Shown piece after piece: positions 29,350 to 38,300 of a stretch of DNA of 64,000 nt (its first letter is position 1; the number at the start of each line of letters is the position of its first letter). Under the pieces are notes generated by a model. It searched no databases, was not told where the DNA came from, and was given only the letters and a program-made list of their open reading frames with translations. The translations under genes were made by a program, and so were the position numbers. Source of the DNA: Antarcticirhabdus aurantiaca (GTDB taxonomy: Bacteria; Pseudomonadota; Alphaproteobacteria; Rhizobiales; Rhizobiaceae); contig NZ_VTOM01000008.1 of assembly GCF_009765365.1 (NCBI RefSeq), forward strand, positions 1-64,000. The letters run 5' to 3'.

Positions 29350-32300
29350 TCACTCCGCCGGCTGCGGCGCGGGCTCGCCGCCGCCGGGCTTGGCGGGAGG
29401 CGCCGCCTTCGTCTTCTCCATCCGCTTGGCGGTGCCGGACAGGCGCATGATGAAGGTGAAGAACACCGGCACGAACAGGATCGCGAGGAAGGTTCCCGAG
29501 ATCATGCCGCCGACGACGGCCGTGCCGATGGCGTTCTGGCTGGCGGCCGAGGCGCCCGTCGCGATCGCCATCGGGATGACGCCGACGGTGAAGGCGAGCG
29601 AGGTCATCAGGATCGGTCGGAAGCGCAGGTGCGCGGCCTCGACGGTGGCGTCCAGGAGGCCCTTGCCCGCTTCCATCTGTTCCACCGCGAATTCCACGAT
29701 CAGGATGGCGTTCTTGGCCGAGAGGCCGATGATCGTGATGATGCCGACGGTGAAGTAGACGTCGTTGGACAGGCCCCGGAGCATGATCGCGGCCACGCAG
29801 CCGATGACGCCGAGCGGCACCACGAGCATGACCGAGATCGGGATCGCCCAGCTCTCGTAGAGCGCCGCGAGGCACAGGAAGACGAAGAGGATGGCGAGGC
29901 CGATCAGGAACGGCGTCTGGTTGCCCGACTGGATCTCCTGCAGCGACTGGCCCGTCCACTCGAACCCGAAGCCGGCGGGAAGCTGGCTCGCGAGCCGCTC
30001 CATCTCGGCGATCGCCTCGCCCGAGGAGTAGCCCGGCGCCGCGCCGCCCGAGAGGCGGACGGACGGATAGCCGTTGTAGCCGACGAGCTGCGAGGTACCG
30101 ACCGTCCAGTCGGCGGTGGCGAAGGCCGACATCGGCACCATGCCGCCCTGGGCGTTGCGAACGTTGAGGTTCAGCACGTCCTCGACGCGCATGCGGCCCC
30201 GGTCGTCCGCCTGGACGGTGACGCGCTGCATGCGGCCGGCATTGGGGAAGTCGTTGACGTAGTTGGAGCCCAGGCTCGTCGAGATCGTCGAGTTGATGTC
30301 GGCGAAGGTGACGCCGAAGGCGTTGGCCTTTTCGCGGTCGATGTTGAGCGCGATCTGGGGACCCGGCGGCAGGCCCTCGAAGCGCATGCCGGTGAGGATG
30401 GGGCTCTGCCCGGCGGCAGCCAGGAGCTGGTCGCGCGCGGCGAACAGCGCCGTGGTGCCGAGATTGCCGCGGTCCTGAAGGCGGAACTCGAAGCCGCCGG
30501 TCGTGCCGAGGCCCTGGATGGGCGGGGGCGAGAGCGCGAAGGCGATCGCGTCGCGGAACTGCAGGAGGCGTCCGGTGATCTTGCCCGACAGGGCGTCGGC
30601 GCTCTCGGCCGGTCCGCGCTCGTCCCAATTCTTGAGGGTGATGAAGGCGAGGGCGGCGTTCTGGCCCTGGCCGGAGAAGGAGAAGCCCTGGATCGTCACC
30701 ATCGAGTTCACGCCCGGCTGCTCGAGGATGAACTTCTCGGCCTCGGAGGTGACGGCGCGCATGCGGTTGGAGGTCGCGTCGGACGGCCCCTGGAACGACG
30801 AGATCAGGAAGCCCTGGTCCTCCTGCGGCAGGAAGGCCGTCGGGATCTGGACGTAGAACCAGCCGAGCCCGGCGAAAAGCGCGAGGTAGACGATCATGAA
30901 GCGCTTCGGCCGGCTGGCGGTGGCGCGCACCACGCGGCTGTAGCGATGCGAGGTCCAGTCGAAGCCGCGGTTGAACCAGCCGAACGGGCCGCGCTTGCCG
31001 TGGTGGTGGCCGGCCTTCACGGGCTTCAGGAACGAGCCGCACAGCGCCGGAGTCAGCGACAAGGCCAGGAAGGCCGAGAACAGGATCGACGTCACCATCG
31101 TCAGCGAGAACTGACGGTAGATGACCCCGACCGAGCCGGGGAAGAAGGCGAGCGGCACGAACACGGCGCACAGCACGAGCGTGATGCCGATCACCGCGCC
31201 GGTGATCTGGCTCATCGCCTTCTTCGTCGCCTCCTTCGGCGACAGTCCTTCCTCGGCCATGATGCGCTCGACGTTCTCGACGACGACGATCGCGTCGTCG
31301 ACGAGGATGCCGATCGCAAGCACCATGGCGAACATGGTGAGGACGTTGATGGAAAAGCCCGCGACAAGCATCACCGCCAGCGTGCCCGACAGCGCGATCG
31401 GCACGACGAGGGTCGGAATGACCGTGTAGCGGAAGTTCTGCAGGAACACGAACATCACGACGAAGACGAGCGCGACGGCTTCGAGGAGGGTGTGGATCAC
31501 CTTCTCGATCGAGGCCGACACGAAGGGCGTCGTGTCGTAGGGGATGGAATAGGACACCCCCGGCGGGAAGAGCGGCTTCAGGCTTTCCATCACCTCGCGC
31601 ACGCCAGTCGCCGCGTCGAGCGCGTTGCCGGTCGGCGAAAGCTGGACGCCGACCGCCGCGCTCGGCTGGCCGTTGAGGAAGGTGTTGAAGTTGTAGTCCT
31701 CGGCGTCGATCTCGACGCGCGCGACGTCCGACAGGCGCACGAGGGAGCCGTCGGGATTGGAGCGCAGGACGATCTGGCCGAACTCCTCGGGCGTCTGGAG
31801 CTGACCCTTGACGAGGATGGTCGCCGTCACCTGCTGGGTGACGGGGTTCGGATTGGCGCCGATCGAGCCGGCCGCGACCTGGGCGTTCTGGCCCTGGATG
31901 GCGTTGGTGATGTCGGCGACCGACAGGCTCAGGCCGACGAGCCGGTCCGGGTCGATCCAGATGCGCATGGCGCGCTCGGAGGCGAAGAGCTGGGCCCGGC
32001 CGACGCCGTCGACGCGGCGAATCTCGTTGAGGACGTTACGGCTGACGTAGTCGCCGAGGCCGACGGCATCGAGGTTGGCGGTCTCGTCGCCGGTGAGGGC
32101 GACCACCATGAGGAAGCTCGATCCGGCCTCTTCGACGAGGACGCCCTGCTGGTTGACGGCGGCGGGCAGCGAGGCCTCGACGCGGCGCAGGCGGTTCTGC
32201 GTGTCGACCACGGCCTGGCTGATGTCGGTGCCGGCCTGGAAGGTCACGGTGATCTGGACGGCGCCGGTCGCGTCCGAGGTGGACTCGAAGTAGATCAGGC

Positions 32301-32520
32301 CGGGAACGCCGTTCAGCTCCTCCTCGATCGGCCGCGTGACCTGGAGATAGAGATCCTCCGGCGAGGCGCCGGGATAGGCGGTGGAGATCGTCAGGGAGGG
32401 CGGCGCGACGTTCGGATACTGGGCGATCGGCAGCGAGGGCAGCGAGATCACGCCGGCCAGGACGATGAAGATCGCGACGACCCAGGCGAAGATCGGGCGG
32501 TCGATAAAGAAACTTGGCAT
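29350..32520 (-). CDS. RND efflux pump inner-membrane subunit (HAE1, AcrB/BepE-like)
   Basis: 1056 aa. Trimeric proton-driven drug exporter. Start MPSFFIDRPIFAWVVAIFIV is typical, TM4 carries the proton-relay GILVDDAIVVVENVERIMAE, and SLTPALCGSFLKPVKAGHHH ends TM6. The large periplasmic loops have the usual lengths, with the second duplicate half beginning near VYLALFAGLGWFYVQIPTAF. It follows its membrane-fusion partner after 15 bp. No outer-membrane factor gene is nearby, so it probably shares a TolC-like channel elsewhere. Closest known type is Brucella BepE, by memory. Confidence 0.93.
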   Translation of the reverse strand: MPSFFIDRPIFAWVVAIFIVLAGVISLPSLPIAQYPNVAPPSLTISTAYPGASPEDLYLQVTRPIEEELNGVPGLIYFESTSDATGAVQITVTFQAGTDISQAVVDTQNRLRRVEASLPAAVNQQGVLVEEAGSSFLMVVALTGDETANLDAVGLGDYVSRNVLNEIRRVDGVGRAQLFASERAMRIWIDPDRLVGLSLSVADITNAIQGQNAQVAAGSIGANPNPVTQQVTATILVKGQLQTPEEFGQIVLRSNPDGSLVRLSDVARVEIDAEDYNFNTFLNGQPSAAVGVQLSPTGNALDAATGVREVMESLKPLFPPGVSYSIPYDTTPFVSASIEKVIHTLLEAVALVFVVMFVFLQNFRYTVIPTLVVPIALSGTLAVMLVAGFSINVLTMFAMVLAIGILVDDAIVVVENVERIMAEEGLSPKEATKKAMSQITGAVIGITLVLCAVFVPLAFFPGSVGVIYRQFSLTMVTSILFSAFLALSLTPALCGSFLKPVKAGHHHGKRGPFGWFNRGFDWTSHRYSRVVRATASRPKRFMIVYLALFAGLGWFYVQIPTAFLPQEDQGFLISSFQGPSDATSNRMRAVTSEAEKFILEQPGVNSMVTIQGFSFSGQGQNAALAFITLKNWDERGPAESADALSGKITGRLLQFRDAIAFALSPPPIQGLGTTGGFEFRLQDRGNLGTTALFAARDQLLAAAGQSPILTGMRFEGLPPGPQIALNIDREKANAFGVTFADINSTISTSLGSNYVNDFPNAGRMQRVTVQADDRGRMRVEDVLNLNVRNAQGGMVPMSAFATADWTVGTSQLVGYNGYPSVRLSGGAAPGYSSGEAIAEMERLASQLPAGFGFEWTGQSLQEIQSGNQTPFLIGLAILFVFLCLAALYESWAIPISVMLVVPLGVIGCVAAIMLRGLSNDVYFTVGIITIIGLSAKNAILIVEFAVEQMEAGKGLLDATVEAAHLRFRPILMTSLAFTVGVIPMAIATGASAASQNAIGTAVVGGMISGTFLAILFVPVFFTFIMRLSGTAKRMEKTKAAPPAKPGGGEPAPQPAE

Positions 32521-32535
32521 CGGGTCGGGCCGTCC

Positions 32536-33915
32536 TTACTGGGCGCTGCCGCCGGAAACCGGCCGGGCCGGCTGCTCGGACTGGGCGACGTCGCGCCCGG
32601 GGGCGGGCGTCGGGGTCGGCGTCGTTTCGGCCGCGCCGGCTTGGCCGGCGTCGGCGGACGGCGCCGGCGCCGCATTGGCCTCGGCGGCAGGCGCAGGCGC
32701 AGGCGCAGGCGCAGGCGTGTCGGCGGCCGGCGCGGCGGGCGGCTGCGTCAGCGGGTTGACCCAGGGCTCGGGCACGACGGTGGCGCCGGGGCCGGTCTTC
32801 TGGAAGCCGTCGGCGATCACCTTCTCGCCCGGCTTCAACCCTTCCGAGATCACCGAGCGGGTGCCGAGGACGCGGGCGACCGTCACGTTGCGCACCACGA
32901 CCTTGTTCTCGGCGTCGACGATGTAGAGCTGCGAACGGCCGGCGGTGTCGCGCTGCACCGCCTGGTTCGGAACAGCGATGGCGTTCTCTTCGATGCCCTG
33001 CTCGATGGCGACGCGCACGTACATGCCGGGCAGGAGGTCGCCGTTCGGGTTCGGGAACTCGGCGCGCAGCGTCACCTGTCCGCTGGTCTCGTCGACGGTC
33101 GCTTCGGCGAACAGGAGCTTGCCGGGCTCGGGATAGTCGGCGCCGTCGTCCATCTTCAGGCGGACCTGGGCGACGTCGGGCGCGATCTGGCGCAGCCGCC
33201 CGCTCTCCAGCGCCGTGCGCAGTCGCAGGAGCTGCGACACCGGTTGCTGGATGTCGGCATAGACCGGATCGAGCTGCTGGATGGTCGCGAGCGGCTCGGC
33301 GCTGGTTTCGCTGACGAGCGCGCCCTCGGTGGTCTGCGCCCGGCCGATTCGGCCGGAGATCGGGGCGCGCACGGTCGCGTAGTCGAGGTTGATCTCGGCC
33401 GCGCGCTGGGCGGCCTGGGCCGACAGGACGCCGGCCCGGGCCTGGGCGAGGGCGGCCTCGGCCGTGTCGAGCTGGGCCTGGCTGGCGGTCCGGTTGCGGG
33501 CCAGCTGGCTGATGCGGTCGTAGTCCTGCTGGGCCTGGAGCTGCTGGGCCTGGGCGCTGGCGACCGACGCCTGCTGGGCCTGGACCTCGACCTCATAGGT
33601 GGCCTTGTCGAGCTCGAAGAGGGGTTGGCCCTCCTCGACGAAGGTGCCCTGCTCGAAGACGCGCCGGACCACGATGCCGCCGACGCGCGGGCGCACCTCG
33701 GCGATGCGCGTGGGCGCGATGCGGCCGGGCAGTTCCGAGATCACGGGCAGCGCTTCGGTCTTGGTCTCGATCACGCCGACCTGGGACGGCGGCGGCGCGC
33801 CTCCGCCTTCAGCGCCGCCGCCGGCAGCCCCTTCGCCGCCGGCGCCGTCCTGACAGGCGGAAACAGCCAGCGACAGAGCGGCGATGGCCGCCAAACGGAT
33901 GAAGCGAAGACGCAT
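32536..33915 (-). CDS. RND efflux membrane-fusion lipoprotein
   Basis: 459 aa from the ATG at 33915. Lipoprotein signal peptide with lipobox VSAC (Cys21), so the protein is anchored in the inner membrane from the periplasmic side. Family order is seen: GVIETKTEALPVISELPGRI (barrel start), biotinyl-lipoyl part PRVGGIVVRRVFEQGTFVEE, hairpin of Gln/Ala-rich helices (QQASVASAQAQQLQAQQDYD), then barrel RTPISGRIGRA-like stretch. The C-terminal 80 residues are Ala/Pro/Glu-rich and longer than in AcrA. First gene of the operon, under the palindrome at 33936. Confidence 0.92.
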   Translation of the reverse strand: MRLRFIRLAAIAALSLAVSACQDGAGGEGAAGGGAEGGGAPPPSQVGVIETKTEALPVISELPGRIAPTRIAEVRPRVGGIVVRRVFEQGTFVEEGQPLFELDKATYEVEVQAQQASVASAQAQQLQAQQDYDRISQLARNRTASQAQLDTAEAALAQARAGVLSAQAAQRAAEINLDYATVRAPISGRIGRAQTTEGALVSETSAEPLATIQQLDPVYADIQQPVSQLLRLRTALESGRLRQIAPDVAQVRLKMDDGADYPEPGKLLFAEATVDETSGQVTLRAEFPNPNGDLLPGMYVRVAIEQGIEENAIAVPNQAVQRDTAGRSQLYIVDAENKVVVRNVTVARVLGTRSVISEGLKPGEKVIADGFQKTGPGATVVPEPWVNPLTQPPAAPAADTPAPAPAPAPAAEANAAPAPSADAGQAGAAETTPTPTPAPGRDVAQSEQPARPVSGGSAQ

Positions 33916-33935
33916 GAACTGATCCCGATCACTCG

Positions 33936-33953
33936 CGAACGAATGATCGTTCG
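33936..33953. promoter_or_regulatory. Palindromic operator candidate of the RND operon
   Basis: Perfect inverted repeat CGAACGA-atga-TCGTTCG, 21 bp upstream of the fusion-protein start, in the DNA shared with the divergent pyrC. Size and symmetry suit a TetR-type repressor such as those that control RND pumps, yet no regulator gene lies in the window's neighbourhood, so the controller would act from elsewhere. Confidence 0.6.
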
Positions 33954-34136
33954 CATGGGCGCCGTAGCAGATATTCGGCTGCATTGCGATGCACAAAACA
34001 CTTATAGGCGGCTCAGTACCCAGAAAAAGAGTCCGTAGCCGCCGCATCGTTCCGACCGTCCATCCGCCGCTGCCGCAGCCTTGCGCCGGACCGATGCTTG
34101 GTCCAACCCTCGCCCGGAAACGAGACGGAGCTCGCC

Positions 34137-35189
34137 ATGACCGAGACCACGCTGACGATCGCCCGGCCGGACGACTGGCACCTGCATCTGCGCGACGGCG
34201 CCATGCTCGCGGCCGTGTTGCCGCTGACGAGCGCCGTCTTCGGCCGCGCCATCGTGATGCCGAACCTCAAGCCGCCCATTCGCACTATGACCGAGCTTCG
34301 CGCCTATCGCGGCCGGATCCTGGCGGCCCTGCCCGACGGGCACGTCTTCCAGCCGCTGATGACGCTTTATCTCACGGAAACGACCGATCCGCGAGATATA
34401 GGCGAGGGCGCCGCGTCCGGCGAGCTTTCGGCGGTGAAACTTTACCCCGCCGGCGCAACGACCAACTCGGATGCGGGCGTGCGCGATTTCGCCAAGGTCC
34501 GCCCCGTGCTCGAAGCCATGCAGGCTGCCGACGTGCCGCTCCTCGTCCACGGCGAGGTGACGGACCCAGCGGTCGACATCTTCGACCGCGAGGCGGTCTT
34601 CATCGAGCGCGTGCTCATTCCGCTGCGCCGCGACTTTCCCGGCCTGCGCGTCGTGATGGAGCACGTCACGACGCGGGAGGGCGTCGCCTATGTCGAGGGC
34701 GCGGAGGGGCGAATCGGCGCGACGATCACGCCACACCACCTGATGATCAACCGCTCCGACATCTTCCGGGGCGGCATCCGGCCGCACCTCTACTGCCTGC
34801 CGATCGCCAAGCGCGAGGAGCACCGCCTGGCGCTGCGCCGGGCCGCGGTCTCGGGAAAAGGGCGCTTCTTCCTCGGCACCGATTCGGCGCCCCATCCGAT
34901 CGGCGACAAGGAAAGCGCCTGCGGTTGCGCCGGCGTCTTCAACGCGCCGGTGACCATGGCCTGCCTCGCGCAGGTCTTCGAGGAGGAGGGCGCGCTCGAC
35001 CGGCTCGAAAGGTTCGCCTCGCGCAACGGTCCCGCCTTCTACGGCCTGCCGGTGAACGAGGACACGATCACGCTGGAGCGCGGCGCGCCGGCGTCCGACA
35101 TCTTCTGCGACGTGGCCGTCGAGGGGGGCGGCGTTCGCGTGTTCCAGCCGGATGCGGGCCTCTCCTGGCGCGTGCGGCAGGCGGCCTGA
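34137..35189 (+). CDS. pyrC: Dihydroorotase, class II
   Basis: 350 aa (E. coli PyrC 348) from the ATG at 34137 (ribosome site GGAG). It closes carbamoyl aspartate to dihydroorotate, step three of pyrimidine synthesis. The zinc site is clear: [10 protein letters not shown] (first two His), [16 protein letters not shown] with the carboxylated Lys, VHGEV and EHVTT (His), and GTDSAPHP (Asp and substrate loop). Divergent from the RND operon, about 220 bp apart. Confidence 0.95.
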   Translation: MTETTLTIARPDDWHLHLRDGAMLAAVLPLTSAVFGRAIVMPNLKPPIRTMTELRAYRGRILAALPDGHVFQPLMTLYLTETTDPRDIGEGAASGELSAVKLYPAGATTNSDAGVRDFAKVRPVLEAMQAADVPLLVHGEVTDPAVDIFDREAVFIERVLIPLRRDFPGLRVVMEHVTTREGVAYVEGAEGRIGATITPHHLMINRSDIFRGGIRPHLYCLPIAKREEHRLALRRAAVSGKGRFFLGTDSAPHPIGDKESACGCAGVFNAPVTMACLAQVFEEEGALDRLERFASRNGPAFYGLPVNEDTITLERGAPASDIFCDVAVEGGGVRVFQPDAGLSWRVRQAA

Positions 35190-35310
35190 GGGGCCGATCG
35201 CCGCGCGGCGATCGACGTCACACCGCGGAAACATGGAGCCGCTACCCCTTCCGCCCGCCTCGCGCTTGGGTCACAATCGCGTGGCCGATATGCCTTCCGG
35301 GAGGGGAACC

Positions 35311-38300
35311 ATGGCTCGCTCGACAACCGTCCGCTGGCTTCTCGGCGCGCTTGCCGCGACGGCGCTCGGCGCGGCGCTTCCCGGCGCGGCGCTCGCGCAG
35401 GACGGCTCCGAGATCCTGCGCCGCATGGAGCGCGTGTCCGGCGCCGACCTGTTCGGCGGCGACTACGAGACCATGCGGGACGTCGATCTCGACCTCTGCG
35501 AGACGGCGTGCCTGGCCGACAACAAGTGCGCGGCCTTCACCTTCAACGAGAAGAGCCGCTGGTGCTTCCTGAAGAGCGAGGTCGGCGAGGAGCGCCCCGT
35601 GGCCGGCGCCGTATCGGGCCGCGTCGCGACCGGTCCCGCCGTCGCCACCGCCGCTGTCTCCGACGAAGCTTCGCTCGACCGGCGCGACGCCGACCTCGAC
35701 TTCCTACCGCGCACGAGCCGCGACGCCGCCAAGCGCCTGCGCCTGGAGCTGACGGAGGCGACGCGTGACTCGACTTTCGATGACCTCACCCTCGACCAGT
35801 TCGCCGAGCGGGCCGGCGCGTCGCTCTCGCAGGCCGACGCCGTAACCGCCTGGTTGGAGGCTGCCAAGCGCGAGCCGCTCGTGCACCGCGCCTGGATGGG
35901 CCTCTTCGATGCGGCGCTGGCCTACCAGCCGGAGGAATACGAAGCGCAGGTCGAGAACGCGCGGCTGCGCGACGGAGCGGCGATCAACGCCTATCTCACC
36001 GCCGCGAGCGAGCCCGGGCGGGCCGCAGCGCTCGACGCCATCGGCCGCTCGCTCGAAGCGCAGTCGAGCTGGAAGGCGGCGATCAAGGCCTATCGCGCCA
36101 GCCTCGCCGTGGCAGACGACGCCGACGTCCGGGCGCGGCTCGACGCCGTCGTCGCCGAGCACGGCTTCCGCATCCTGGAGCACACGGTCGACAACAATGC
36201 CGCCAATCCCCGGATCTGCGTCAGTTTCTCCGACCCGCTCGCGCCCTCGATCCTGAACTCCGACAATCCCGGCGACTACCTGTCCGTCCAGGGCGGCGAA
36301 ACGCTTCCCGTGACTGCGAGCGGCAGCCAGCTCTGCGTCGACGGCGTGCGCCACGGCGAGCGCTACCGCGTCGTGGTGCGCTCGGGCATCGCCTCCCAGG
36401 ATGGCGAAACGCTCGCCCGCTCGGCCGACCTCGACGTCTATGTCCGCGACCGCGATCCCTCGGTGCGCTTCACGACCACCGCCTACGTCCTGCCGGCGGG
36501 CGGCAACGCGACGATCCCCGTCACCACGGTCAACACCGACGAGATCAAGGCGCGCGTCCAGTTCATCGGCGAGCGGGGCCTCGCCTCGACGCTGGCCGAG
36601 AAGCTCTTCCTGTCGCGCCTCTACACCTATTCCGTCGATTCGATCGCCGACACGCGCGGCGAGGACGTCTGGAAGGGCACGGTCGGCGTGCGCAACGCCG
36701 TCAACGAGGAGGTGACCACCGCGATTCCCGTCGCGGAGCTGGTGTCCGACCTCAAGCCCGGCGTCTACGTCCTGACCGCCGTCGCCGAGAACGCCTCGCC
36801 CAACGCCAGCGAGCCGGCGACGCAATGGTTCGTCGTCAGCGACATCGGCCTCGCCTCCTTCTCGGGCACGGACGGCTTCCACGTCATCTCGCGGTTCCTC
36901 GGCACCGCCGAGCCGATCGAAGGCCTGGAACTCACGCTGGTCGCGGCCAACAACCAGATCCTCGCCACCGCGACCACCGATGCGACGGGGCAGGCGGTGA
37001 TCCCGGCCGGCCTCCTGCGCGGCACCGGCGGCGACCGGCCGGTGGTGCTGACCGCGGCCAGGAACGGCGCCGACTTCAACTTCCTCGACCTGGAGGCCGC
37101 GCCCTTCGACCTTACCGACCGCGGCGTCGAGGGCCGGGCGCCCGTCGGCGCGCTCGACGTCTTCCTGACGCCGGAGCGCGGCATCTACCGCACCGGCGAG
37201 ACCACCCACATCACCGGCCTCGTGCGCGACGGCAAGGGCGAGGCCGTCGATGGCCTGACGCTGACCGGCATCGTCACCCGGCCGGACGGTGTCGAGTTCG
37301 GCCGCCGCCAGCTCGCCGACGGCGGCGCCGGCGGCTTTGCCTGGGACACGGCGCTGCCGGCCGGCACCCAGCGCGGCACCTGGCGCTTCACCGTCCACAC
37401 CGATCCCGAACAGCCGGCGGTCGCCGAGACAAGCGTGCGCGTCGAGGACTTCCAGCCCGAAAAGCTCGACTTCACCCTGTCGGCTTCGAGCGAGACCTTC
37501 GACCCCGAGGCGCCCCCGACGATCTCCGTCGACGGGCGCTACCTCTTCGGCGCGCCGGCCGCCAACCTCGACGTCCAGGGCGAGGTGGTGGTGAGCGAGG
37601 CCGCGGGCCTCGCCGGCTTCGAGGGCTACCGCTTCGGCCTTGCCGACGACGCGGTCGAGACGATCCGCCAGCCCTTCGACACCGTGAAGCTCGACGCCGA
37701 GGGCAAGGCGGAGGTGAGCCTTCCCGCCTTCGCGCCGCCGTCGACGACCAAGCCGCTGCAGGCGAGCCTCCAGGTGCGCGTTCTCGACGCGGGCGGCCGA
37801 CCGGTCGAGCGCGACCTCCAGCTCGCCCTCGCGGGCGCCGCCCCGCGCCTCGGCATCAAGCCGCGCTTCGACGGCGCCGTCGACGAGGGTGGCGAGGCCG
37901 GCTTCGACGTCGTCGCGCTCGACGCTTCCGGCGCGCGCGTCGCTCTGTCGGGCGCGCGCTGGACGTTGAACCGGATCACCACCGACTTCCAATGGTACGG
38001 TGCCAACGGCGACTGGAACTACGAGGTCGTGCGCCGCTCCGAGCGCGTCGCCGACGGCGCGCTCGACCTGCCCTCGGACGGAGCGCCGGCCGCGCTGAGC
38101 GTTCCGACGCAGTGGGGCGAGTACGAGCTGCGGGTCGAGGCCGCGAGCGGCGACGTCGTTCCCGCCAGCGCCGACTTCGAATCCGGCTGGTACGTCGCGG
38201 CCCGCGCCATCGACACGCCGGAGGTCGCCAGCGTTTCCCTCGACAAGCCGAGCTACAGGATCGGCGACACCGCGCGCGTGCGCATCGAGCCGCGCTTCGC

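Noticed and set aside
29281-34038. A 1585-codon plus-strand frame opposite the RND operon
   Set aside because: It is the antisense of two clear genes, rich in Arg, Gly, Asp and Glu as high-GC shadows are, and has no domain.
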